A stretch of DNA of 19,582 nt from Pseudomonadota bacterium (GTDB lineage: Bacteria > Pseudomonadota > Gammaproteobacteria > Acidithiobacillales > Acidithiobacillaceae), in assembly GCA_021839095.1 (NCBI GenBank), contig JAKCBU010000003.1:1-19582 (forward strand), in the 5' to 3' direction. Below the pieces are notes generated by a model. The model ran no database searches. It was given only the letters and a program-made list of their open reading frames with translations, and was not told where the DNA came from. Positions 1 to 6,919 of this stretch are shown here, one piece after another; position 1 is the stretch's first letter, and each line of letters opens with the position of its first letter. Position numbers and translations under genes: made by a program.

Positions 1-147
1 CAACTGGCCAAAGGGAGTAGCTGCCGATTCCGGATCCCAGGATACCTGAACGCGACCGCCCAGCGTGTCCACGATCATGGCCTTTACTGCCGCAGGAATG
101 GCCTTTTGCGGCCGATTTTCATCATCACCCACAGGGTGAGCCTCCAT
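1..147 (-). CDS. Transposase, N-terminal fragment (runs off left edge)
   Basis: An open frame of 49 codons begins with ATG at 147 and leaves the window without a stop. It ends with a V-x-V-x-WD...ATPFGQL pattern, which I recognise from the N-terminus of DDE transposases of the IS4/IS1380 kind, where it is followed by a stretch about a second half-partner (glfd.w....PL.Y). Only the extreme N-terminus is visible, so neither the catalytic triad nor the exact family can be checked. No clear ribosome binding site precedes the start. It lies just beyond the end of the neighbouring secreted-protein gene, so an insertion sequence probably sits at the left border of the operon. Family assignment is from memory of the motif and is moderately sure. 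Confidence 0.55.
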   Translation of the reverse strand, partial: MEAHPVGDDENRPQKAIPAAVKAMIVDTLGGRVQVSWDPESAATPFGQL

Positions 148-243
148 TACAGGGGAAAAACCAATCCTATCAAAGGAATCTTGCCAAATCAGCAGAGGTA
201 ACTGCCGAATTTAGGCTTATGCGCCGCTGCAGGGTTTTTGCTT
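1..243 (-). mobile_element. Probable insertion sequence end
   Basis: The transposase fragment (1-147) plus the 96 bp between its start and the stop codon of the Dsb-like gene at 244. That 96 bp should hold the IS terminal inverted repeat, but with the other end of the element outside the window I cannot mark it. No rho-independent terminator for the Dsb-like operon is seen here. Confidence 0.4.
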
Positions 244-1533
244 TCAACCCGCGAGCAGATTCAGCAGATCGGTGTACCAGATCGGGGAAGAATGGATGTT
301 CGCATACACATAATCCGTACCCCGATACGCAAACAGCATGGTCGGGTAGACGATGGCCGTTCCACCCGTGGCATAGGTGTGGGCCACGGCATAGACCAGG
401 CGATCATTTTCATGCACCAGATGCCGTGCTGCCGCATTCCCGTGCATGGGTGCTATACCACCCACTTCCGGACTGTACGAGAAGTCGTTGAAGTCCTGGG
501 CCAGACTGGTCTGCGCCATTTCCCCAACGCCCGCTCCCGACGCATCCGGAACCCGTGAGGACAGGATGGCCTCTGCCCGTCCGGGACTGCCTTGATCCAG
601 GCCCGTGACAACGGTATGAATGTCGATCTGGCCGGCATCCGCATACTTTTCCGCCTGCAGGAAGAAGTCATGGGAGAGGGTGCAATCGGGATCGAGGAAC
701 ACCCAGAGATTGGGCACTTTCTGGCCATGTGCCCGTTCCTCGGCGATTTTGGCCTGCCCCTGGGCATCGCCCATGAAGAAGCTCACGCTGCGTTGGGTCA
801 CCAGCCGATAGCGGGCGGCGGACACTGCGTACAGCCCCCCATGGGGGTCGCCGGGCATCAGGCTTTGCGTCGGAATGGGCGCCTGTGCGGGCCACATACG
901 ATAGGTCTGCACGATGTACTTCTGCCAGTCTTGGGGCGACAGATAGGGCAACTGCCGATTGTTCCGGCTGAGATAGAATTGCACGCCTCCCCCACTGTCG
1001 GAATTCGTGATGGTTTCGATAATGGGATCGTTCACGGCTATGAAGGTTTTGGTCGGCATCACGAACTGGATGTAATTCGGATTGTGTAGATGCCGCTGTT
1101 CCCTCGGCAAAATAGAAAAGCCCAGTTGCGATTGCAGGATGGATTGATCGGTCGCCCATGTCTGTGCCGTGGATGGCTGCGACGGTGTGCCGACGCTATC
1201 CGGCGTGCAGGTTTCTCCAGGCGGACAGACCGGGGGCGGGGTCTGCGGGGTGCAGGTATAGCCCGGCGGGCAGACATTCGCTGCGGGCCGGGATGCCGTG
1301 GCCGGTTGGGATCCGGGGGTGACGGATTGCGCCGCATTGTGCAGCGCGTTGGCGACATCCCCGGCCGCATAGACGCCGTTGGGCACATTGGCACCGGTAT
1401 CCTGCGCGGCACTGGCCAAATCATCCAGCGCGCCGAAGAGGCCCGCCTGCGCCAGTGGGCTCAATGTCCACGTGGCTACGGCCAGCAGTGATGCGGCCAA
1501 GAGAGGCCGACGATGAGCGTTGGTGTAGTGCAT
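244..1533 (-). CDS. Secreted DsbC/DsbG-like thioredoxin-fold protein with CXXS site
   Basis: A 429-residue exported protein. Residues 1-30 form a signal peptide ending AQA. Residues about 88-110 carry two tandem copies of a CPPGxTCTP motif, a possible disulphide knot. The C-terminal part (about 270-429) resembles periplasmic disulphide isomerases: a beta strand NLWVFLDPDC leads into CTLS (284-287) at the place of the usual CXXC, then a helix, a GxI-H-V-TG strand, a GRAEAIL helix and VYPT with a likely cis-proline (P397). The second active-site cysteine is replaced by serine. The family normally isomerises or reduces disulphides in the periplasm; a CXXS form would more likely isomerise or trap substrates. 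The start has an AAGGAG site 8 nt upstream. It is the last gene of the exonuclease-headed operon, 25 bp after the small RHH-like gene. It could serve surface or pilus protein folding; that is inference. Confidence 0.6.
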   Translation of the reverse strand: MHYTNAHRRPLLAASLLAVATWTLSPLAQAGLFGALDDLASAAQDTGANVPNGVYAAGDVANALHNAAQSVTPGSQPATASRPAANVCPPGYTCTPQTPPPVCPPGETCTPDSVGTPSQPSTAQTWATDQSILQSQLGFSILPREQRHLHNPNYIQFVMPTKTFIAVNDPIIETITNSDSGGGVQFYLSRNNRQLPYLSPQDWQKYIVQTYRMWPAQAPIPTQSLMPGDPHGGLYAVSAARYRLVTQRSVSFFMGDAQGQAKIAEERAHGQKVPNLWVFLDPDCTLSHDFFLQAEKYADAGQIDIHTVVTGLDQGSPGRAEAILSSRVPDASGAGVGEMAQTSLAQDFNDFSYSPEVGGIAPMHGNAAARHLVHENDRLVYAVAHTYATGGTAIVYPTMLFAYRGTDYVYANIHSSPIWYTDLLNLLAG

Positions 1534-1558
1534 GATTCAATCTCCTTGCTGCGTTTGC

Positions 1559-1789
1559 TCAAACTTCTGGTGGCATGGTGACGTTCTGAACCGCCTCGGT
1601 AATCAAGGCGACGACCAATTCCTTGCGCCCCACCTGCCTGGACGCCATCAGCTTCTGGAATTCCGCCTCCACTTCGGCGGGTATCCACAGATCAATACGG
1701 ACATCGCCCTCGGCACGATGCACCTGGCGGTATTTTTTGCCCCGCTGCCGTATCGCTTCCCGATCTTCGGGCATTCTGGGGCGGCTCAT
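1559..1789 (-). CDS. Small ribbon-helix-helix-like protein
   Basis: A 76-residue basic protein. After a charged N-terminus it has a strand-like segment VRIDLWIPAEVEAEF followed by two helices (KLMASRQVGRKELVV, ALITEAV), the size and pattern of a ribbon-helix-helix DNA-binding fold as in Arc/CopG-type regulators. I chose ATG 1789, which overlaps the upstream stop codon as ATGA, over an in-frame GTG at 1801. It lies between a membrane protein gene and the Dsb-like gene in the same coupled run. It may autoregulate the operon or act as an antitoxin-like or accessory mobilisation protein; no partner toxin is evident. The fold is inferred from pattern only. Confidence 0.55.
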   Translation of the reverse strand: MSRPRMPEDREAIRQRGKKYRQVHRAEGDVRIDLWIPAEVEAEFQKLMASRQVGRKELVVALITEAVQNVTMPPEV

Positions 1790-2169
1790 GATTTTTTCCA
1801 CCAGAGTTTCAGATCACCATACGGAAATCGGATGGTGAGTGTCGCACCACCGCCCCGGATGAGTATCAGCGCCGCCATACCGATCAGGCATAGCAGCAGA
1901 CCCAAGGTGACCAGTGCCACGACCGGCCAGAATGCGGGTTCCCGTAACGCGACACTCCAGGTGTCCGGGAAAAAATAGCCCGCCACCCACCGGTAGAGTG
2001 CCCAGAGCAGCGCGATCGGCGCGAGATAGACGGCTCCCATGATGCCGAGCGGGAAGGCGACCCAGAGCACGCCTTTGACCAAACGGTACAGGCCGTACAC
2101 CACGGCATCCAGCACATCCAGCACCACACTCCCGAAGGAGGGCTTATACCCCCCCCGCAGGGTGCTCAT
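1786..2169 (-). CDS. Small inner-membrane protein, unknown function
   Basis: A 127-residue hydrophobic protein with at least two membrane spans (about residues 33-57 and 79-104), a possible amphipathic helix before them (15-32), and a basic C-terminus ending WWKKS. Both ends are coupled: its ATG overlaps the stop of the 397-residue gene by ATGA, and its stop overlaps the start of the RHH-like gene by ATGA. I do not recognise a family. Within an exonuclease-headed operon on a conjugative element it might be an exclusion or channel-accessory protein, but nothing in the sequence proves this. Confidence 0.7.
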   Translation of the reverse strand: MSTLRGGYKPSFGSVVLDVLDAVVYGLYRLVKGVLWVAFPLGIMGAVYLAPIALLWALYRWVAGYFFPDTWSVALREPAFWPVVALVTLGLLLCLIGMAALILIRGGGATLTIRFPYGDLKLWWKKS

Positions 2170-3359
2170 GGCCTCGGCCCCCGACGCAGAAATGCCGGCG
2201 CTGCGGGCGGATTCGGCGATGGATCGACCGGTGCCGATGTGTTCGTTACGGCCAGTTTCTCACCGGGTGAGGATGCGACTTTCAGCAGTTGTACGCCAAA
2301 ACGGTCCTGGAGCGTCTTGTCCAGATCCTGCTCGAACATGGTCAGCTGGACCTGCATGATGACGGTCGCGGCAAACAGGTAGTAATTCTCCCCCATCGCC
2401 TTCTGGATGGGCAGCGTGACGTGTTTCAGACTTTCCATATCGGCGATGGCCAGACTGATCCGACCATCTGCCAATGCCTGCAGGCAGCGCTCGTAGTACA
2501 TTTCCGCAATTTCCGTTCGCGGACCCACCTGAAACGCGCGGCGCAGGGGTTCATCCAGTGTTGCCAGCGTCTGATCCAGATACGCACGCCCTTTATGGAC
2601 CATACGCGCCCCATCCTGCTGCAGTTCATCTGCGCTCAGGTGAGGGAACTGATCACGCTCATGACATAATTCCGCACATTCCGCCAAATCCCCACGGCTT
2701 TGCAGTTGCAGGGCGAGCATTGCCGCGATGAACTTCTCCCGTGTGTCCTGAAACGGTATGCGCATCGAAAACTGTCCGCCAATATCGGCCTTTCCCAGTC
2801 CCGGAACGTAATGTCCCAGCGCACCCAGAACCGCCTGCAGCTTGAGCTTTGCGCTCATCTGCACCTGGCGGCTTTTGTTTTCATAACGGACCCCAAACTG
2901 TCCAATCACGGTATCCCCGGTGTCCGCATGCACCTCCACATCGGCAAATTCATGCTCGTCGAAAATCCCCAGCGTATTTAGGCAGTTCCGGATGCTTTGG
3001 ACTTCCTTCTCCAGATCCTTTGGATTTCCACCCCAGGACACCACCACATCCCGCAGTTGGGTACTCTGCGGGCCTTCCAGAGGCAGATCCTCGACCAGTA
3101 TGCTGCCGGCATCTTCTCCGTCTTCCTTCTCCCGGCCCAGCGCATCCAGGACGAAGCCCGCCATCCGGCGCAACACATTCTTGTGCTCTGGTACGATTTT
3201 CTTGCGCAGTTTTGATAGCGCCAGATGCCAGCCCCCATGCCGGGAGGTAATCAGCATGTTCTCCGTGACTTTCTGATGCGCCGCCAGTTCACGCATCAGA
3301 TCATGCAAAACTTTAGGCGTTACCGGCTGATCGAGACTGCCTATTGGAAATTGGTTCAT
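2166..3359 (-). CDS. Unknown soluble protein of 397 residues
   Basis: I chose ATG 3359, which overlaps the exonuclease stop by ATGA; the frame stays open further upstream but inside the exonuclease gene. No signal peptide or membrane span. The N-terminal third is helical and basic (LRKKIVPEHKNVLRRMAGFVLDAL, about 51-74), then an acidic linker (76-100), a helical segment with LRDVVVSWGGNPKDLEKEVQ (102-121), a beta-rich part with VEVHADTGDTVIGQFGVRYEN (141-161), and a helical C-terminal half followed by a proline-rich tail. Family not recognised. Its strict coupling to the DEDDh exonuclease suggests that the two are made in fixed ratio and work together, perhaps as a DNA-processing pair. Confidence is high that it is a gene, nil on function. 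Confidence 0.75.
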   Translation of the reverse strand: MNQFPIGSLDQPVTPKVLHDLMRELAAHQKVTENMLITSRHGGWHLALSKLRKKIVPEHKNVLRRMAGFVLDALGREKEDGEDAGSILVEDLPLEGPQSTQLRDVVVSWGGNPKDLEKEVQSIRNCLNTLGIFDEHEFADVEVHADTGDTVIGQFGVRYENKSRQVQMSAKLKLQAVLGALGHYVPGLGKADIGGQFSMRIPFQDTREKFIAAMLALQLQSRGDLAECAELCHERDQFPHLSADELQQDGARMVHKGRAYLDQTLATLDEPLRRAFQVGPRTEIAEMYYERCLQALADGRISLAIADMESLKHVTLPIQKAMGENYYLFAATVIMQVQLTMFEQDLDKTLQDRFGVQLLKVASSPGEKLAVTNTSAPVDPSPNPPAAPAFLRRGPRP

Positions 3360-4030
3360 TGCACGTCCTCCAGCGCCTTGCGCAGATAAGGGTCCATGTC
3401 TGTGACATTTGTCAGGGCCCACGCCACATAATCCGCAGGTAAATCCGCGATGCGCGCGCCCTTGTGTTTCCCGAACGGCATGAGATCCGGAATGCGGGTC
3501 CACTCGCTGTATTCCCAGAGGGCTTCCCAAGACTCGGTGGCCGCAGCGGGAATGCGCTGCACGATATGCCCGAGCAGCCAGCGGCAGGTTTTCACATCCG
3601 CACCCGCCGAGTGAGCCGAGCGTAGCCATTCGCGCATCTGTTGGGGATTATTGGTCAACCGATACGCCAATGCGGATTGGCTGTGTCCACCGTCCGGCCA
3701 GAGTTTGCGGGACATGGCCAGCGTGTCGATCCGCTTCACCGCCGGACTGCCGATGACTTTCCAATCAAAGTCGATATTGTGACCCACCAGATAGCTGACG
3801 CCCTCGGGAAACCGAAAAGAGGACGATGGCGGACAATCCACCAGTTCGGCATCGAGAATATGATGCGTCGCCATGGCCCCGAACTCGATGGGCTTCCCGG
3901 GCCGATAGCGTTGCACTCCCGGTTCCCCCGTTCCCAGATCTCGGGGCGTATTCAGATAGAGGCCGGCCACCTCAATGATCTCTGGTTCATTCAGGCCCGT
4001 GGTTTCGGTATCCAACAACAGCGCATGCAT
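3356..4030 (-). CDS. DEDDh 3'-5' exonuclease with C-terminal DUF3820-like domain
   Basis: A 224-residue DnaQ/ExoX-type exonuclease. Exo I is DTETTG with D7 and E9; Exo II is HNIDFD with D87; Exo III is HSAGAD with H140 and D145, giving the full DEDDh set for two-metal cleavage of DNA or RNA 3' ends. Residues about 183-206 (LMPFGKHKGARIADLPADYVAW) match the short DUF3820 module often attached to such exonucleases. The start has GAGAGG 8 nt upstream. It heads a coupled operon (exonuclease, 397-aa protein, membrane protein, RHH-like, Dsb-like) that begins just after a terminator. Roles could be plasmid DNA processing, repair after transfer, or defence; the catalytic family is clear, the biological role is not. 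Confidence 0.85.
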   Translation of the reverse strand: MHALLLDTETTGLNEPEIIEVAGLYLNTPRDLGTGEPGVQRYRPGKPIEFGAMATHHILDAELVDCPPSSSFRFPEGVSYLVGHNIDFDWKVIGSPAVKRIDTLAMSRKLWPDGGHSQSALAYRLTNNPQQMREWLRSAHSAGADVKTCRWLLGHIVQRIPAAATESWEALWEYSEWTRIPDLMPFGKHKGARIADLPADYVAWALTNVTDMDPYLRKALEDVQ

Positions 4031-4046
4031 GGGCAGAGCCTCTCTC

Positions 4047-4061
4047 GTATCCTATGGATAC
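4047..4061. promoter_or_regulatory. Palindrome, possible operator of the exonuclease operon
   Basis: A perfect inverted repeat GTATCC-TAT-GGATAC lies 17 bp upstream of the exonuclease start codon and downstream of the probable promoter, a usual place for an operator or an mRNA leader hairpin. A second palindrome, ATTCATGAAT, lies at 4077-4086 next to the -10 box. Confidence 0.4.
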
Positions 4062-4083
4062 AACCAACTTTCCTTTATTCATG

Positions 4084-4115
4084 AATATAGTAGTACGTTT
4101 CCGGGTAACGCACAA
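4084..4115 (-). promoter_or_regulatory. Probable sigma-70-type promoter for the exonuclease operon
   Basis: On the minus strand TTGTGC (4115-4110) is followed after 17 bp by TACTAT (4092-4087); an overlapping TATATT (4089-4084) is a closer -10 match at 20 bp spacing. Both matches are imperfect, but a promoter is expected here, because a terminator ends just upstream and a five-gene operon begins downstream. Confidence 0.4.
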
Positions 4116-4121
4116 GCCTAC

Positions 4122-4154
4122 AAAAAAACAGCATCACTTCCAAAGCATGATGCC
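4122..4154 (-). terminator. Rho-independent terminator after the lipoprotein gene
   Basis: Read on the minus strand, GCATCA (4153-4148) and TGATGC (4136-4131) pair perfectly around an 11-nt loop, with a G-T pair able to extend the stem, followed by a run of seven T (4128-4122). It starts 20 bp after the lipoprotein stop codon and closes the long type IV secretion transcription unit. Confidence 0.8.
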
Positions 4155-4173
4155 GTTTTCCACACTTTCTGCT

Positions 4174-4590
4174 TTAGTTGCGGCTGATATCGGCACCAAT
4201 GTTTCGATAACTGCCCGTGACATAATCCCATTTCCCGGCAACGTGGCGCATTTTGATGCTCTCCGCATTGTAGGGCTTGCCTTTCGTATCGATGTAATAA
4301 AAATCGCAGGTCCAGGATTCCACACCCGTCTTGGCGCACTTCTGTAGACGGAGACTCGGGCCAACGTCGTGAAAATAAAACTTCTTCGCCTTGGTGTAGT
4401 CCCCTTTGTAATCACCGTTCATGGCCGCCGTATACTGTGCCAGACCTTTGAGCACATCGTGTTTCGATGGACCACTGGGCGCACTGGAACAACCGGACAG
4501 GCCCAGAGCCAGACCGATCGCCGCCAATGAACATACGGATGGAAGAACCCGACGCGACGGGCCATAGTGCTTCATTTTTGCAGGCATCAT
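4174..4590 (-). CDS. Small lipoprotein, unknown function
   Basis: A 138-residue protein with a basic N-terminus, a hydrophobic stretch and a lipobox LSGC with the lipidated cysteine at residue 34, so it should be anchored in the outer (or inner) membrane. The mature part is about 100 residues, with KKFYFHDVGPSLRLQKC, ESWTCDFYYID and GKWDYVTGSYRNI segments that look like a small beta-rich domain; two cysteines may pair. ATG 4590 overlaps the upstream stop by ATGA with a GGAAAGGA site before it; starts at the next methionine or M6 are also possible. Type IVB systems need outer-membrane lipoproteins (DotC, DotD) and this could be a functional substitute, but no DotD-like N0 sequence is seen. Last gene before the terminator. 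Confidence 0.7.
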   Translation of the reverse strand: MMPAKMKHYGPSRRVLPSVCSLAAIGLALGLSGCSSAPSGPSKHDVLKGLAQYTAAMNGDYKGDYTKAKKFYFHDVGPSLRLQKCAKTGVESWTCDFYYIDTKGKPYNAESIKMRHVAGKWDYVTGSYRNIGADISRN

Positions 4591-5165
4591 TCCTTTCCTT
4601 CTTCGAGATAATGACGCGCCAGATGATCCAGGGGCACCCGCACGCGGCGCGCAGCACGCGGATGCTCAGAAAGCCAATGGGCCACCGGCGGAGAGATACG
4701 GTAATAGCCGCGCACCGCCGCACGGCCCAGACGGTAGGGCATCAGACGCTGATCCCGAAAACGCCGCAGGGCGCAGACCTCGGGCGCCATGGCGTCCCCA
4801 TACACCGCTGTAGCGATGAAACACTCCCTAAAATTCTTATGTTTTTTACCACAAAATGGGCAGAATGATCCGGTCGGTTTGCCGTAGTGCATGGCGATAC
4901 GTGGCACCATTTTCTTGCCGCAGTGCGCGCACACCACCCGTTCATCCCGCGCATCCTGACCGCTTTGGGCGCGTTCCAGAATCCGCACCTGGGTGGCCCG
5001 CAGCCCTTTGCTGCCGGCCACGCTTTCAAAAGAAACCCGGTCGCCATTGTTGGGCAAATCGGCCCCCTGAATATCCCGCACTGAACAGTGGTATTCCTGA
5101 CCATCATCGCCGAACAGGAAACCATACCCTTTTTCCGGCGAGAACCATTTCACCTTCCCGTCCAT
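4587..5165 (-). CDS. Cold-shock domain, zinc ribbon and CFIATA-motif fusion protein
   Basis: A 192-residue three-part protein. Residues 1-63 are a cold-shock (OB-fold) domain with VKWFSPEKGYGFL (RNP1-like, KGYGFL) and YHCSV in the RNP2 position. Residues 79-105 hold C79-x2-C82 and C102-x2-C105, a zinc ribbon. Residues 114-165 carry the ECFIATAVYGD...EVCALRRFRDQRLM...GRAAVRGYYRISPPVAHWL pattern, known as the CFIATA module found at the C-terminus of many uncharacterised bacterial proteins. The first domain should bind single-stranded nucleic acid. It starts by TGATG coupling after the TcpQ-like gene and is coupled to the lipoprotein gene. Its place at the end of a conjugation operon suggests handling of single-stranded DNA or mRNA in transfer; that is inference. 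Confidence 0.75.
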   Translation of the reverse strand: MDGKVKWFSPEKGYGFLFGDDGQEYHCSVRDIQGADLPNNGDRVSFESVAGSKGLRATQVRILERAQSGQDARDERVVCAHCGKKMVPRIAMHYGKPTGSFCPFCGKKHKNFRECFIATAVYGDAMAPEVCALRRFRDQRLMPYRLGRAAVRGYYRISPPVAHWLSEHPRAARRVRVPLDHLARHYLEEGKE

Positions 5166-6142
5166 CAGGATGCCTTTGCTGGAAGTGGATAGTACAAAGT
5201 GCCCCCGTTCGAGAGCCAGGCGCGCGCCAGCCGCACCTGCCGCGCATCCGGGTGTTTCGACAGGGCGAGCTGCCAGCCTTCGCGGACGGCTTTTTGCAAG
5301 GGGATGACGTGCTGTTGCCAGCCTGCCGGTACGACCTTGCCACCGGGTCCGAGCGTCAGGGGTACGTTGGCCGCGCGCCTCTGCTCAACGTGGTTTCCGT
5401 GCCCGTGACAGGCCGCTATGGGATTGACCGCGCTGTTGGCCACCGATGCAGGATGTGCAGCGATCACGGGATCGGTTTTTGTCGACAATGGCAGGGTGGT
5501 CTGTACCGAACGGGGGGGTAGATAGGGCATCATGGGCCCCCCCGGCTGAATCACCGGACGTCCGGTAACGGCAACTTGCGCGGGATCAACACCCGCGACG
5601 GCGGGCATGATGGAATGCGGGCGTGGTGCAATGCTCAGTACGTCATAGCCCCACCAGAGAGTACCCTCATAGCCCTCCCGCTGGAGTACCTGACGCAGCG
5701 GCGTGGTCCATGGGTTGCTGTGACAGGCGTACCCGGTCGGCAGATCCAGCACCGTACCGGGCTTGGCATACAGGCTCCAGCCTGCGGGCAAGAGCCGGTA
5801 CAGCACCTTGTTCAGCGGCCCCTGGCCCGATCCATGGCACGGCCAGGCAATCCCCGCTCCCTTCTGGGCCAGCGCCGGAGCACGGGTGAACACCTTGTCG
5901 GCACCCTGCAGATCCGGCGGCTCCATGCTGGCACCGGAACCCGGCAGATACATGGAGCTGCCCACACTCCCGGCAGAGACCGTGCCCAGCGGTCGCCCCA
6001 CATACTGGAAGGAGGCCCACGAGGCGACCGATGTGGAGACCAGCACACCCGTCACAAAGGCGATACTCATGCGGATGCGACAACGGCGCGGGTTCAGGCA
6101 GGATTTTTTTAACCGGGAAGGTCCAGCTTCAGTGTGCTTCAT
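5165..6142 (-). CDS. TcpQ/PilL-like membrane-anchored protein
   Basis: A 325-residue protein with a basic N-terminus, one hydrophobic anchor or uncleaved signal (about 25-44) and a periplasmic remainder. Residues about 108-172 (GPLNKVLYRLLPAGWSLYAKPG ... NPWTTPLRQVLQREG ... WGYDVLSI, with gaps) match the layout of the TcpQ domain, a small secretin N0-like fold seen in TcpQ and in IncI PilL. The rest is proline- and glycine-rich, then a C-terminal helical segment. The start ATG 6142 has AGGGG 6 nt upstream; the frame is open further up but without support. In type IV pilus or type IVB systems such domains help secretin or core-ring assembly, the job DotD does in Legionella. Assignment rests on the domain pattern. 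Confidence 0.6.
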   Translation of the reverse strand: MKHTEAGPSRLKKSCLNPRRCRIRMSIAFVTGVLVSTSVASWASFQYVGRPLGTVSAGSVGSSMYLPGSGASMEPPDLQGADKVFTRAPALAQKGAGIAWPCHGSGQGPLNKVLYRLLPAGWSLYAKPGTVLDLPTGYACHSNPWTTPLRQVLQREGYEGTLWWGYDVLSIAPRPHSIMPAVAGVDPAQVAVTGRPVIQPGGPMMPYLPPRSVQTTLPLSTKTDPVIAAHPASVANSAVNPIAACHGHGNHVEQRRAANVPLTLGPGGKVVPAGWQQHVIPLQKAVREGWQLALSKHPDARQVRLARAWLSNGGTLYYPLPAKAS

Positions 6143-6209
6143 GGTTTTCCCCTGCATTCGGCCAATTGGATATTTGTGAAATATTTCATCATGAAAATCA
6201 CCATGAGTT

Positions 6210-6917
6210 TCAACGCGTGAAATTGCGGTAAATCGAAAGAACATCCGGCACATATTGCTGTGTCTGCGGATAGGGCGGTATCCGGTTGCCCGCTTCTCGC
6301 ACGGCCTGCGCACCGGCATTGTACCCCGCCAGTACCAGCATCGGGTTGCCATTGAACTCCCGCACCAACTGGGCGAGATAGGCGGCACCGCCCATGATGG
6401 ACTGACGCGGGCTCCATGGATTGCTGACCCCGAAGCGGGCGGCGGTTGCCGGTATGAGCTGCATGAGACCCATGGCGCCCTTGGGACTTCTGGCTCCAGG
6501 GTTCCCGCCGCTTTCCTGCAACATGACGGCGGTAATGAGTGCGGCGGGCAGATGATAGGTCTGCGCGGCGATATTGATGTCCCGCGCCAGGCCGGACACC
6601 CCAGGCTGCGATTGCGCGCCTACCAGATTCCATCGTGTCGGTCGCACGGAAATGGCCGGATGCGCCGAGCCTTCCTGCGCCAGAATCCAGGTCCCGGCCG
6701 CCACATTCCACTGCGGCATGCGTTCCACTTTCCAGAGCGGAAAGCCCGCCTTGGCCAGCACCGGCAACCACGGCTGGGGGATGCCCATCGGCCCCACCCC
6801 GGTCCCCCGCGCAGAAACCGCTTTCAGCACCCTCAGAATGCGCCGTACCGGCACCTGATAGGTCTGGGAGGACACCTGTACCGTCTGGGCGAGATTCAGA
6901 TCCTGCAAGGCCAGCAT
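6210..6917 (-). CDS. Lytic transglycosylase (SLT family) with a degenerate N-terminal repeat
   Basis: A 235-residue protein. Residues about 112-231 are a full SLT lysozyme-like domain: LQESGGNP with catalytic E135, then SPKGAMGLMQLIPATA and AGYNAG (198-203). Residues about 16-80 repeat the beginning of the same fold (YQVPVRRILRVL, VGPMGIPQPWLPVLAKAG, WNVAAGTWIL), but the catalytic glutamate is missing. Such enzymes cut peptidoglycan to let a secretion channel or pilus through. The start ATG is 2 nt past the upstream stop; the in-frame upstream extension overlaps a real gene and is not used. No signal peptide is evident, which is odd for a periplasmic enzyme, so export may depend on the secretion apparatus or on a start I cannot see. 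Confidence 0.8.
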   Translation of the reverse strand: MLALQDLNLAQTVQVSSQTYQVPVRRILRVLKAVSARGTGVGPMGIPQPWLPVLAKAGFPLWKVERMPQWNVAAGTWILAQEGSAHPAISVRPTRWNLVGAQSQPGVSGLARDINIAAQTYHLPAALITAVMLQESGGNPGARSPKGAMGLMQLIPATAARFGVSNPWSPRQSIMGGAAYLAQLVREFNGNPMLVLAGYNAGAQAVREAGNRIPPYPQTQQYVPDVLSIYRNFTR

Positions 6918-6919
6918 GG

